Shown in pieces: positions 43,332 to 52,292 of a stretch of DNA of 64,000 bases. The position numbers were made by a program, and so were the translations under genes. The stretch is from Terrisporobacter mayombei (lineage in GTDB: Bacteria > Bacillota > Clostridia > Peptostreptococcales > Peptostreptococcaceae): contig NZ_JAHZMP010000001.1 in assembly GCF_020748465.1 (NCBI RefSeq), positions 496,001 to 560,000 on the forward strand. The letters run 5' to 3'. The notes beneath the pieces are model-generated. The model was not told the DNA's origin and made no database searches. It saw nothing but the letters and a program-made list of their open reading frames with translations. Within the stretch, counting starts at the first letter, position 1. Every line of letters begins with the position of its first letter.

Positions 43332-44960
43332 ATGACGGGTGTAAATCTTAATAGACAAGAATTAGAAAATATATATGGTCAAATAAGTCCTTTTGAATTC
43401 AAAAATAAACTTATAGAGCTAGCTACCATATCGAATAGGAAAAGTACTAGAACTTTACTTGATGCTGGTCGCGGAAATCCAAATTGGGTTGCTGCCACAC
43501 CTAGAGAAGCATTTTTTACTTTTGGTCATTTTGCCGTAACAGAAAGTAGACATTCTTGGGATAATGGTGATTTAACTGGAATACCTAAAAAAACAGGAGT
43601 ATATGATCGTTTTTGTAAATTTGTTGATAAAAATGCTACTATGCCAGGCATAAATACTTTAAAAGAAATTATAGATTATGGTATCAATGATTTAAAATTT
43701 GATGCTGACCATTTTTTACATGAATTAACTGATGCAATAATTGGAGATAACTATCCTTTCCCTGACAGAATGCTTGTTCATATAGAAAAAATAGTTAAAG
43801 AATATCTAAAAACAGAAATGAAATATGACTTAGAAAAAGGTGGAGACTTTAATGTGTTTGCAGTGGAAGGTGCCACTGCTGCCATGTGTTATATATTTGA
43901 TTCATTAATAGCAAATAACTTACTTCTTAAAGGAGATAAAATTGCCATAATGACTCCTGTATTTACACCTTACTTAGAAATTCCTCATCTTCCAAGATAC
44001 GAGTTTGAAGTTGTATATATAAACTCTGATGAAGTTGATGAAAAAGGTGAACATACTTGGCAATGCTCACAAAAAGAATTGGAAAAATTAGCAGATTCAG
44101 ATATAAAAGCATTATTTGTAGTTAACCCAAGTAATCCACCTTCAGTAGCCATCTGTGATAAATCCATATCAAAAATAGTAGATATAGTTAATAATCATAA
44201 TCCTAATTTAATGATTATTTCCGATGATGTTTATGGTACTTTTGTTCAAGGATTCAGATCTTTAATGGCAGATTTACCATACAATACCATAGGAACTTAC
44301 TCTTATTCAAAATACTTTGGTGTAACAGGTTGGAGACTTGGTACTATTGCTTTACATGAAGAAAATGTATTTGATAAATTAATAAAAAATTTACCTTACT
44401 CTATAAGAAAGAGAACCAATAAAAGATACTCTGATATGAACCCAATACCAGAAAATGTACCTTTTATAGATAGAATAGTTGCTGATAGTAGACAAGTAGC
44501 CCTAAACCATACTGCCGGTCTTTCTACTCCTCAACAAGTTCAAATGGCCTTCTTCTCTGCATTCACTCTTATCGATAGAAAGAATGAATACAAGAAAAAA
44601 ACTATGGATATATGCATTAGACGTAAGCAATTGTTATTTAATTCTTTAGGTTTAGAATTAAATAATAATCCAAATGATGCTTGCTACTATACTGAATTTG
44701 ATTTATTACAATGGGCTGAAAAAAACCATGGCTTAGAATTTGCAAACTATTTGAAAGCAAACTTCAAACCTGTGGATATATTATTTGATTTGGCTCAAGA
44801 CTCATCAATTGTTCTACTTGGTGGTGGTGGATTTGCTGGACCTGAATGGTCTATAAGAATTTCACTTGCTAACCTATATGATGAAGCTTACGCTACTATT
44901 GGTATAGCTTTAAGAAGAATACTTGATGACTACGTAACTAAGTGGAAAAAAACTTTATAA
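43332..44960 (+). CDS. aspD: Aspartate 4-decarboxylase (bifunctional aminotransferase)
   Basis: 542 residues, the size of AspD (about 530-540) rather than ordinary aminotransferases (about 400). Family-specific stretches: LDAGRGNPNWVAATPREAFF, GVYDRFCKFVD, FAVEGATAAMCYIFDSL, FVVNPSNPPS, the PLP lysine in TYSYSKYFGVTGWRLG and VLLGGGGFAGPEWSIRISLA. It converts aspartate to alanine and CO2 and, with an aspartate-alanine antiporter (AspT), can make proton-motive force. No aspT is adjacent here. RBS AGGGAGGAAT. Monocistronic, terminator at 44964. Confidence 0.95.
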   Translation: MTGVNLNRQELENIYGQISPFEFKNKLIELATISNRKSTRTLLDAGRGNPNWVAATPREAFFTFGHFAVTESRHSWDNGDLTGIPKKTGVYDRFCKFVDKNATMPGINTLKEIIDYGINDLKFDADHFLHELTDAIIGDNYPFPDRMLVHIEKIVKEYLKTEMKYDLEKGGDFNVFAVEGATAAMCYIFDSLIANNLLLKGDKIAIMTPVFTPYLEIPHLPRYEFEVVYINSDEVDEKGEHTWQCSQKELEKLADSDIKALFVVNPSNPPSVAICDKSISKIVDIVNNHNPNLMIISDDVYGTFVQGFRSLMADLPYNTIGTYSYSKYFGVTGWRLGTIALHEENVFDKLIKNLPYSIRKRTNKRYSDMNPIPENVPFIDRIVADSRQVALNHTAGLSTPQQVQMAFFSAFTLIDRKNEYKKKTMDICIRRKQLLFNSLGLELNNNPNDACYYTEFDLLQWAEKNHGLEFANYLKANFKPVDILFDLAQDSSIVLLGGGGFAGPEWSIRISLANLYDEAYATIGIALRRILDDYVTKWKKTL

Positions 44961-44963
44961 GTT

Positions 44964-44995
44964 AAATAGGTAGCTATGTATAGCTACCTATTTTT
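44964..44995. terminator. Bidirectional intrinsic terminator
   Basis: AAATAGGTAGCTAT / ATAGCTACCTATTT stem with two-base loop and T-run, between convergent genes. Confidence 0.88.
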
Positions 44996-45767
44996 GTGTA
45001 TTCAGTTTTATAAAACCCTCTTTTACTAATATATCCAAAGATTCTTTCAACTGTTCTAAATCTGTAATTTCCAGAGAAATAGTTATATCATTATTTATAT
45101 CATTTAATTTCTTAAGTATGCGTATTACATCCATGCTTCCTTTATCTATTCCATAATGACTATCTTTATCTTTATAATTATTATGTAAGTGTATATGATT
45201 TAATTTATAAGAAAGATTATTTATCCATTCTTCCACACTTATTTCAGAATAAGCATTTATATGACCTATATCTATACATATAGAAAAATTATCTTTATTT
45301 GTTTTCTTCATTAAATCATCCAAAAGCTCGTAATCTTCATCAAGTACATTTTCTATAACTATTTCCTTATTATTTTTTCCCTTTATAAAATCAGTCCAAA
45401 AATCATACGCGTTATTTTTCCATTCTATATACGTATAAGTCCTTGGTGTATATCCATTATGATAAAGAATTTTATTTGCGCCTAAACTATTTGCTACCTC
45501 GTATGCTTGATCCATTCTCAACTTTGTTATCCTTTTTATTTCACTATCGCGACTTGCCGGACACAAATCTGCATATGGGCCATGAATTATTAAATCAACA
45601 TTTTTATATAAATCTTTTAGCTCCTTTTTGTATATCTCCATAATCTCATATCTATTATCCAATATATAAGGATTAGCAAACTGAACAACTTCCAAACCTA
45701 CATCATATTTTCTTAGTATTGGTAAAATTTTTTCTGTTTCTACTAACTGAGATACATAAAATTTCAT
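44988..45767 (-). CDS. Sugar phosphate isomerase/epimerase (AP-endonuclease-2 TIM barrel)
   Basis: 259 residues from ATG 45767, which has GGGGGAAT before it; a longer frame to 45845 lacks an RBS. Xylose-isomerase-like TIM barrel: VGLEVVQFANPYI, LIIHGPYADLCPASR, KILYHNGYT, IVIENVLDED, FSICIDIGHINAY, LNHIHLHNNYKDKDSHYGI supply the His/Glu/Asp metal ligands. Members isomerise or epimerise sugars or cut abasic DNA; substrate is not evident. Monocistronic. Confidence 0.82.
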   Translation of the reverse strand: MKFYVSQLVETEKILPILRKYDVGLEVVQFANPYILDNRYEIMEIYKKELKDLYKNVDLIIHGPYADLCPASRDSEIKRITKLRMDQAYEVANSLGANKILYHNGYTPRTYTYIEWKNNAYDFWTDFIKGKNNKEIVIENVLDEDYELLDDLMKKTNKDNFSICIDIGHINAYSEISVEEWINNLSYKLNHIHLHNNYKDKDSHYGIDKGSMDVIRILKKLNDINNDITISLEITDLEQLKESLDILVKEGFIKLNTQK

Positions 45768-46053
45768 CTTATTCCCCCTAATTTTTATATCTTGTATAAT
45801 TCTCTTCTTTAATCCTAATACTATAAATTTTACATATCTTTTCAATAAACATCAAACTTTCATTTATAAAATTTTAACTTTTCAAAATCACTAGTCTATG
45901 AATATGTATTTGAGTTATAATAAGTTTATATTTTGACTAATAATTATAAAAATATAAATAAGGTTTAAAATATTATTACTATATTTGAAAATCATTGTTT
46001 TTTATAATTTTATCTATAAATATAATAAATGATAATATGCAAAGGTGATAGAA

Positions 46054-47964
46054 ATGAATTTAATAAGCTTAGAAAATATAAGTAAAAACTACTCAGAAAA
46101 GGCATTATTGAATAATATTTCTCTGGGTATAAATGAAGGAGAAAAAATAGGACTTATCGGTGTTAATGGTACTGGTAAATCTACTTTATTAAAAATAATA
46201 GCTGGAACTGAGGAAAGTGAAACTGGAACTACAATCAAGGCTAACAAAGTCAGAATTGAATATCTTCCACAAAACCCGTACTATGATGAAGAAGCCACTG
46301 TTCTTGAACAAGTGTTTAAAGGTACTTCTTCTGAAATGAAATTAATCGGTCAGTACCAAGATATATTAGAAAAAATAAATAATACTTATGATGAAAGTTT
46401 AAATAATAAACTACTTTCTCTTCAAAGTAAAATGGATGATTTAAATCTATGGGATTTAGAAAGTGATGCAAAAACTGTACTTATGAAATTAGGTATAAAA
46501 AACTTTAATCAAAAAGTCAAAGAATTATCTGGAGGACAAAGAAAAAGAGTATCTCTTGCTTCTGCTTTAATTACTCCTTGTGAATTGTTAATTCTAGACG
46601 AACCTACTAACCACTTAGACAACGATACAATAGACTGGTTAGAAGAATATTTAAATAAATTTAAAGGTTCATTACTTATGATAACTCATGATAGATATTT
46701 CTTAGATAGAGTTACTAATAGAATAATAGAATTAGACAAAGGTAAGTTATTTAGCTATGATGGTAACTACTCTGTTTTTTTAGAAAAAAAAGCCGAAAGA
46801 CTCGATTTAGAACAATCATCAGAACTTAAGCGTCAAAATCTACTTAGAACAGAACTTGCTTGGGTTAGACGTGGAGCTCAGGCCCGTAGTACTAAACAAA
46901 AAGCAAGACTACAAAGATTTGATGAACTTGTTAATGCAGATAAAAATGTAATTGATGAGAAGTTAGATATATCTGTAGGATCTTCAAGGCTGGGAAACAA
47001 AATTATAGAAATACATAATATATCTAAAACTTTTGATAATAAAAAAGTAATCGATAATTTAGAATACACTTTAGCTAGACATGACAGAATAGGTATTATA
47101 GGAAAAAATGGTTTAGGTAAGTCTACTCTAATTAACATACTTGACGGGAAAATCAAACCAGATAGTGGTGAAATTGAAATAGGTGAAACAGTTAAAATAG
47201 GTTGTTTCTCTCAAGATGATTCACATATGCATCCGGATATGAGAGCCATCGATTATATAAAAGAAGAAAGTGACTATATCACAACTGCTGATGGAAGTAA
47301 AATTACTGCTTCTCAAATGTGTGAAAAATTCTTATTTGATGGAACTATGCAGTATACTTATATTAGAAAGTTGTCTGGAGGAGAAAGAAGAAGATTACAC
47401 CTTCTTAGAATTTTAATGTCTGCACCTAATGTTCTTTTACTTGATGAGCCTACAAATGACCTAGATATAGAAACTTTAAATCGTCTTGAGGACTACTTAG
47501 ATGAATTCAAAGGTGTCATTATAACTGTATCCCATGATAGATACTTCCTTGATAGAATTTGTAATAAAATATTCGCCTATGAAGGTAGAGGTAAAATTCA
47601 TATATATACAGGAAATTACAGTGATTATATAGTATATAGAGAAAATGAAAGAATAGAATTTGAGGAATTTGATCAAAGTGCTCCTAAAGAAGAAAAAGTT
47701 AAAAAAGAAAAGCCAAAAAATGATAAAAAACTTAAGTTCTCTTTTAATGAACAAAGAGAGTTTGACACTATTGATAATGATATTGCAAAATTAGAAGAAA
47801 AAATAGAAAAACTCGAAGGAGATACAAGCAAGTTTGCAACAAACTTTACAAAACTTCAAGAAATAATGAATGAAAAAGAAAAGTTAGAAGAAGAATTAGA
47901 ACATAAATATGAAAGATGGGAATATTTAAATAATCTAGCAGAAGAAATAGCTAACCAAAAATAA
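46054..47964 (+). CDS. ABC-F family ATPase (Uup/YdiF-like)
   Basis: 636 residues from ATG 46054 (RBS AAAGGTGAT; an in-frame GTG inside the RBS rejected). Two ABC domains with no membrane helices: GVNGTGKST, LSGGQRKRVSLA, LLILDEPTNHLD; then GKNGLGKST, LSGGERRRLHLL, LLLDEPTNDLD. Between them is the ABC-F arm and P-site-tRNA interaction linker (LAWVRRGAQARSTKQKARLQ). A lysine/glutamate-rich linker and a C-terminal coiled coil (about 570-636) resemble Uup, which binds DNA/ribosomes. It acts on ribosomes; whether it gives antibiotic protection cannot be concluded. Confidence 0.92.
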   Translation: MNLISLENISKNYSEKALLNNISLGINEGEKIGLIGVNGTGKSTLLKIIAGTEESETGTTIKANKVRIEYLPQNPYYDEEATVLEQVFKGTSSEMKLIGQYQDILEKINNTYDESLNNKLLSLQSKMDDLNLWDLESDAKTVLMKLGIKNFNQKVKELSGGQRKRVSLASALITPCELLILDEPTNHLDNDTIDWLEEYLNKFKGSLLMITHDRYFLDRVTNRIIELDKGKLFSYDGNYSVFLEKKAERLDLEQSSELKRQNLLRTELAWVRRGAQARSTKQKARLQRFDELVNADKNVIDEKLDISVGSSRLGNKIIEIHNISKTFDNKKVIDNLEYTLARHDRIGIIGKNGLGKSTLINILDGKIKPDSGEIEIGETVKIGCFSQDDSHMHPDMRAIDYIKEESDYITTADGSKITASQMCEKFLFDGTMQYTYIRKLSGGERRRLHLLRILMSAPNVLLLDEPTNDLDIETLNRLEDYLDEFKGVIITVSHDRYFLDRICNKIFAYEGRGKIHIYTGNYSDYIVYRENERIEFEEFDQSAPKEEKVKKEKPKNDKKLKFSFNEQREFDTIDNDIAKLEEKIEKLEGDTSKFATNFTKLQEIMNEKEKLEEELEHKYERWEYLNNLAEEIANQK

Positions 47965-48054
47965 GTTTGCCTTCGTACATAACGCCAATGTCTAAGTCTT
48001 TATTTCGTGGCATACTTATCCTGTTACTTAAAATTTAGTTTGGAGGTTTAGATA

Positions 48055-48789
48055 ATGAAAATAATCGCCAATAGAGGACTAAGTGGATTTTATCCAGAAA
48101 ACACCATGTTAGCCTTTAAAAAATGTCTTAACTTGAACATATATGGCATTGAACTAGATGTTCAAAAAACAAAAGATAATCAACTTGTAGTTATACACGA
48201 CGAAAAAGTTGATAGAACATTTAATGGTACCGGTTATATTAAGGATATCACTTTAAGGGAACTTCAGTCTTTAAATTCTAATTTTAAAAATTATGAAAAT
48301 AATAAGGACTGCAAAATACCTACTCTAAAAGAAGTTCTTATATTATTTAAACCGACAGACTTTATAATAAACATAGAACTAAAAAATAGTAAAATAAAAT
48401 ATAAAAACTTAGAAGAAAATGTGATCGACTTAGTAAAGGAATTAAAAATGGAAAGAAGAGTAATTATATCTTCTTTTAGGATGAAAAGCCTTCATAAAGT
48501 AAAAGTTCTTTGTCCTAAAATAGCAAGGTCTTATTTGATAAGTGAAAAATTTTATAAATATAGACTTAAAAGTATGATCTTTTCAAAATCTATAAAAAAC
48601 AAATCTACTTATATAAGCAGTAGTTATTCTATTACAGACAATAATTTTATTAAGAAATGCCACAGAAGGGATCTACAAATTCTTTGTTACACAGTAAATA
48701 CTGTTGAAGAATACGAAAAACTATTAAAACTTAAAGTAGACGGAATATTTACTGATTTTCCTAATATACTTTCTTCAATAAGCAAATAA
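48055..48789 (+). CDS. Glycerophosphodiester phosphodiesterase-like protein
   Basis: 244 residues, GDPD TIM barrel: IIANRGLSGFYPENTMLAFK, GIELDVQKTKDNQLVVIHDE, VDRTFNGTG, INIELKN, LQILCYTVNTVEEY, VDGIFTDFPNIL. It should split glycerophosphodiesters into glycerol-3-phosphate and alcohol. The N-terminal motif is NRG instead of the usual HRG, so one of the two catalytic histidines is replaced by asparagine; the second (VIHDE) is present. Activity may be changed. No signal peptide. RBS TTGGAGGT. Confidence 0.85.
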   Translation: MKIIANRGLSGFYPENTMLAFKKCLNLNIYGIELDVQKTKDNQLVVIHDEKVDRTFNGTGYIKDITLRELQSLNSNFKNYENNKDCKIPTLKEVLILFKPTDFIINIELKNSKIKYKNLEENVIDLVKELKMERRVIISSFRMKSLHKVKVLCPKIARSYLISEKFYKYRLKSMIFSKSIKNKSTYISSSYSITDNNFIKKCHRRDLQILCYTVNTVEEYEKLLKLKVDGIFTDFPNILSSISK

Positions 48790-48854
48790 ACTTAATCTAC
48801 ATTTATGGAATTTTAGTCAAGTTTTGAACAAGCCAAAATGTATATACAGATGTA

Positions 48855-48883
48855 TTGACATAATCTCTTAGTAAATATAAAAT
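48855..48883 (+). promoter_or_regulatory. Promoter of the isochorismatase-like gene
   Basis: TTGACA (48855-48860), 17-bp spacer, TAAAAT (48878-48883), 30 bp before the ATG. Confidence 0.72.
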
Positions 48884-48912
48884 AAGCTTATATTCTGCTG
48901 GGAGGTTTTTTA

Positions 48913-49551
48913 ATGGAAAAAATATTAGATAATTACAAAGCATTGCTAAATAATTTGGATAACTTATATAACGCTGATATTAATGACTATGATTTAAATA
49001 AAACTGGATTATTTATAGTAGATATGAATAATGGATTTGCTAAAGAAGGAGCCTTATCCTCTCCAAGAGTAGAAAAGATAATAAAACCTATAGCTAATTT
49101 TGGGAAATCAATATGCTCTAATGTAGATACAATTGTAGCTTTTACAGATACTCATAATGAAGACGCGGTAGAACTAAAAAGTTACCCTACCCATTGTCTA
49201 AAAGGAAATAAAGAAAGCGAAATTGTGGAAGAAATACTAGATATAAATAACATAGAAATACTAGAAAAAAATTCTACCAATGGATTCTTTGTTATGGATA
49301 TAGAGAAATACAAAGATTTAGATAATTTTATAGTTGTAGGATGTTGTACTGATATTTGCGTATATCAGTTCGTACTAACTTTAAAAACATATTTCAATCA
49401 AAATAATTTAGATAAAAACATTATCGTTCCTATGAATTTAGTTGAAACTTATGATATAGATATGATTCATAGTGGTGATTTCTCAAACACTGTTTTCTTA
49501 AATAGTATGATACAAAATGGAATTAATGTAGTTAAAAATATTTTAATATAA
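48913..49551 (+). CDS. Isochorismatase-family cysteine hydrolase (nicotinamidase-like)
   Basis: 212 residues. Catalytic triad D37 (LFIVDMNNGF), K119 (LEKNSTNGFF) and C149 (GCCTDICVYQF), with FTDTHNEDAVELKSYPTHCL supplying a nicotinamidase-like metal region. The fold and motifs fit nicotinamidase or a related amidohydrolase; lack of the strict PncA metal triad makes the substrate uncertain. RBS TGGGAGG. Own promoter and terminator. Confidence 0.85.
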   Translation: MEKILDNYKALLNNLDNLYNADINDYDLNKTGLFIVDMNNGFAKEGALSSPRVEKIIKPIANFGKSICSNVDTIVAFTDTHNEDAVELKSYPTHCLKGNKESEIVEEILDINNIEILEKNSTNGFFVMDIEKYKDLDNFIVVGCCTDICVYQFVLTLKTYFNQNNLDKNIIVPMNLVETYDIDMIHSGDFSNTVFLNSMIQNGINVVKNILI

Positions 49552-49553
49552 TT

Positions 49554-49592
49554 AAAAAGGTGCTATTTCAAAAAGAAATAACACCTTTTTAT
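49554..49592. terminator. Bidirectional intrinsic terminator
   Basis: AAAAAGGTG-TATTTC / GAAATA-CACCTTTTT stem (one mismatch) between convergent genes. Confidence 0.87.
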
Positions 49593-49604
49593 TATAATTG
49601 CAAA

Positions 49605-49856
49605 TTAGGCTACTATATTGTTGGTAAGTGCCATGCCTAACAATACAAAGCCAAGAAAAATATTTATAATTCCTAATGTACAGTCTTCTGATTCAGTATT
49701 CACCAATATTTCTTGGAATCCTGTATAAAATAATCCGGCTATACATAAACATGAAATAATTAAAATCGTTGGTATTCCTAAAATATAAATTTCATTAATA
49801 CCTAAAAATAACGCTAAAAATAATAATAAAGTTTCCTTTACTGCTGTTAATATCAT
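49605..49856 (-). CDS. Small membrane protein, two to three helices
   Basis: 83 residues, with hydrophobic segments at about 5-21, 24-45 and 62-80 and a short acidic loop (50-60, LVNTESEDCT). Family not recognised. A plausible RBS (GGAGG, plus 49863-49867) precedes the ATG and a convergent terminator follows, which support a real gene. Confidence 0.55.
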   Translation of the reverse strand: MILTAVKETLLLFLALFLGINEIYILGIPTILIISCLCIAGLFYTGFQEILVNTESEDCTLGIINIFLGFVLLGMALTNNIVA

Positions 49857-49950
49857 TATCTATTCCTCCATTCCCCCCTTATATCCCTATTGTATTTCAC
49901 TTCTTCCAACAAATCCATAAGATTTAAAATTTTCTGTAAATACATCCAAT

Positions 49951-49979
49951 AAAAAATACACTTCTATTGAAGTGTATTC
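49951..49979 (-). terminator. Terminator of the DUF3867 gene
   Basis: Perfect AATACACTTC / GAAGTGTATT stem with TATT/AATA loop and a six-T run on the minus strand, overlapping the stop codon. Confidence 0.85.
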
Positions 49980-50602
49980 TAATAATCGTACTCTTTGCAG
50001 TTTTCACAAATAATTATTTTTAATTTGTTATTACAAATACTTTTATATGATAATAATAATTCATTTAGTTGAGCATCTACTAAATTTATGGAACCTTCAC
50101 TAATTAAAGTTACTTTTTCTTTTTCAATAATAATCTTCATATCATTTACTTCATTCTTTAAAAAAGTTGTTATTAGCTCCTTGCTCTCTAAATCTTTATT
50201 ATATTTTTTATAAAAATCAGAATTTTTATCTATATCATTATCTATTTTTTCTTTTATTGTATTTATTGTACTTTGTGTATTATTTGTAGGATTAAATTTA
50301 TTTAAATCATCAAAGCTTAAGCTATTAGGATTTAACCCAAGATTTCTTATTTGCTCATCTAGTTCTGTTGGATCTACCCCATATCTTTCCATTAATTTAT
50401 TTTGCATCTTCAAAAACTTTTCTTGAGATATATTATTTTCTCTCATATATTCATATATTTTAGATGTAAATTGAGACATAGTCATACTTCCATCTGCCAC
50501 AGAGAAATATAAATCATACATATAATTTTCAAATTTATCTACATCACTGTCTTTCACTTTATTTTTTAATTCATTAAAATCAATTATTCTATCATCAGAC
50601 AT
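49979..50602 (-). CDS. DUF3867 family protein
   Basis: 207 residues from ATG 50602 (RBS GGAGGAAT; upstream in-frame start lies before the RBS). The N-terminus SDDRIIDFNELKNKVKDSDV, the MTMSQFTSKIYEYMRENNIS and KFLKMQNKLMERYGVDP segments match DUF3867, a Clostridia-specific family. A flexible middle (about 105-130) separates it from a C-terminal alpha/beta part ending with CENCKEYDY. Soluble, function unknown. Confidence 0.75.
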   Translation of the reverse strand: MSDDRIIDFNELKNKVKDSDVDKFENYMYDLYFSVADGSMTMSQFTSKIYEYMRENNISQEKFLKMQNKLMERYGVDPTELDEQIRNLGLNPNSLSFDDLNKFNPTNNTQSTINTIKEKIDNDIDKNSDFYKKYNKDLESKELITTFLKNEVNDMKIIIEKEKVTLISEGSINLVDAQLNELLLSYKSICNNKLKIIICENCKEYDY

Positions 50603-50692
50603 GTTAATTCCTCCTGCCAAAATTATACTTAATATGAATTATACCACAATTATTTAAATATACATAATATAAAAAGAAATGTGGTGATTATT

Positions 50693-50764
50693 TTGTCATT
50701 TCGTCTCTTCCTTGTTTTCGCTATTTTATTAATCTTGGTTACACCTCAAAATAAATCATCTTAA
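50693..50764 (+). CDS. Possible 23-residue hydrophobic peptide
   Basis: TTG start behind GTGGTGAT; the product MSFRLFLVFAILLILVTPQN plus KSS is a single membrane helix with a short basic end. The stop is directly followed by a hairpin (50763-50783). Small hydrophobic peptides like this can be type I toxins, sporulation or membrane-complex subunits, but no match is claimed. The RBS and hairpin are the only support. Confidence 0.35.
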   Translation: MSFRLFLVFAILLILVTPQNKSS

Positions 50765-50783
50765 GGATAGTTTACTATCCTTA
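50763..50783. terminator. Short hairpin between convergent genes
   Basis: AAGGATAG-TTTA-CTATCCTT; perfect stem but weak T tracts, so a moderate terminator at best. Confidence 0.5.
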
Positions 50784-51698
50784 ATTTATGCTTTTTATTA
50801 TTTTTATTTCATTTTCATAACAGTTAAGATAACAATTCATATTTAAAGGTATGGTAACCATAGGCATACAGTGACCAGATTTCAAGTTATATATTGTTGG
50901 TTTTTTATTTTTTATAGCAATTTCTTTAAGTATATTTAAAATTCCTTCATCATTTTCAAATGCTTTTTTACAATTTGTAAATTCTCCAAATATTATTCCC
51001 TTACAATCATTAAATTTTCCTGCCATTTGCATGTGATTTAACATTCTATCAACTTTATAAGTATACTCTCCTATTTCTTCTATAAACAATATTTTATTTT
51101 TAGCGTCTATTTCATATTTAGTTCCTAGTGTTGAAACAATTACAGATAAATTTCCTCCAGTTATTATACCTTCACAACAACCTCCATATAAAGAAAATAA
51201 TTTTTCATTATATGGATTTTCAATTATTAATTCTTCTTTGAAATTTAAAGCTTTTATCAATGAGTTATGTGTAAAGTTATCCCATTTTTTAATACTTGCT
51301 GCCATAATTCCATGATAAGTTGCTAAATTAGATAGCTGATTTATAGCTATATGAAGGGCTGTAACATCAGAAAAACCTATAAATATTTTAGGATTATCTC
51401 TAATTATAGTAAAGTCTATTAAATCAAGAATCCTAGCACATCCATATCCTCCCCTAACACAAATAATAGCATCTACATCCTTATCTAAAAACATTCGCTC
51501 CAAATCTAATGCTCTATCTTTATCTTTGCCACTTAAATATCCTTTGTATGATAAATAACAACTTTTACCTATTTTAACTTGATAGCCCAATCTATTTAAT
51601 TCATATTTTATTTCCTCTATTTTTATATTTCTTAATGGTCCTGCTGGTGCAATCAACCCTATTGTATCTCCTTTTTTTAAAAACTTTGGATACTTCAT
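50781..51698 (-). CDS. LD-carboxypeptidase (peptidase S66)
   Basis: 305 residues from ATG 51698, which GGGGGATAAT precedes (an ATG inside that RBS was rejected). S66 features: KGDTIGLIAPAGP, ICVRGGYGCARILDLID, nucleophile serine in IGFSDVTALHIA, GGNLSVIVSTLGT, glutamate in LFIEEIGEYTYKVDRML, and histidine in LKSGHCMPMVTIPL. Cytoplasmic LD-carboxypeptidases trim the terminal D-alanine from recycled muropeptides; others cleave microcin C7-type peptides (MccF). It fits with ddl and the M19 dipeptidase in a wall-recycling theme, though it is 9 kb away. Confidence 0.9.
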   Translation of the reverse strand: MKYPKFLKKGDTIGLIAPAGPLRNIKIEEIKYELNRLGYQVKIGKSCYLSYKGYLSGKDKDRALDLERMFLDKDVDAIICVRGGYGCARILDLIDFTIIRDNPKIFIGFSDVTALHIAINQLSNLATYHGIMAASIKKWDNFTHNSLIKALNFKEELIIENPYNEKLFSLYGGCCEGIITGGNLSVIVSTLGTKYEIDAKNKILFIEEIGEYTYKVDRMLNHMQMAGKFNDCKGIIFGEFTNCKKAFENDEGILNILKEIAIKNKKPTIYNLKSGHCMPMVTIPLNMNCYLNCYENEIKIIKSIN

Positions 51699-51823
51699 AT
51701 TATCCCCCATTCCATAATATTTTACTTATTTATTAGCATTTTATACGAATTCCCATCGTAATATTACTATGAGTAATTTTTATAAATATTTATAGTTATA
51801 TATTATTAAAATCTTTCTAGGAG

Positions 51824-52258
51824 TTGATTAATATAAAAAAAGAAAAAATAATATTAAAATTTACCCTGCTTTCTTTTATTATCTATATGGTTACCATGTT
51901 AATTTTTGAGGCAATTATATATACAGTAGCTGGAATAGGTTTTTTATCTTTTTTAGGATTTACATATGATTCATATATGAGTGTTATAATCTTTTTAATA
52001 ATTTGCTATATTATGCTTATACCTGCTGATTATTATACGTCTATTTTAATTGGTTTGTTTAAAGCTAAAAGCAATATTTCTAGGTTTCAACAAAGAGCTA
52101 TAGATTTTATTTTATATACTTCATTTTCTTGTTTAGTAGTTGGGATTGTGGATTTTTTTATGGATGGAATAAGTATAAGTCCTGCTAATCAAATTCTCTT
52201 TGTTTTACTTTATTATCTACTAGAAATATATTCTGATGTATTACTTTTAAGCAAATAA
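51824..52258 (+). CDS. Small membrane protein, YrvL-like
   Basis: 144 residues, four hydrophobic segments (about 14-38, 50-75, 92-110, 122-142). The segment AGIGFLSFLGFTYDSYMSVI resembles the YrvL regulatory protein family of Bacillus (the B. subtilis member limits the SigO system). No sigO-like gene is nearby. The start is awkward: the TTG at 51824 directly abuts the GGAG, so the true start may be a non-standard ATA/ATT a few codons on. Assignment tentative. Confidence 0.5.
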   Translation: MINIKKEKIILKFTLLSFIIYMVTMLIFEAIIYTVAGIGFLSFLGFTYDSYMSVIIFLIICYIMLIPADYYTSILIGLFKAKSNISRFQQRAIDFILYTSFSCLVVGIVDFFMDGISISPANQILFVLLYYLLEIYSDVLLLSK

Positions 52259-52292
52259 AAAAAAGTCTATCAAAAGATAGACTTTTTTTTAT
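52255..52292. terminator. Bidirectional intrinsic terminator
   Basis: AAAAAAAAGTCTATC / GATAGACTTTTTTTT perfect stem with AAAA loop, between convergent genes. Confidence 0.92.
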
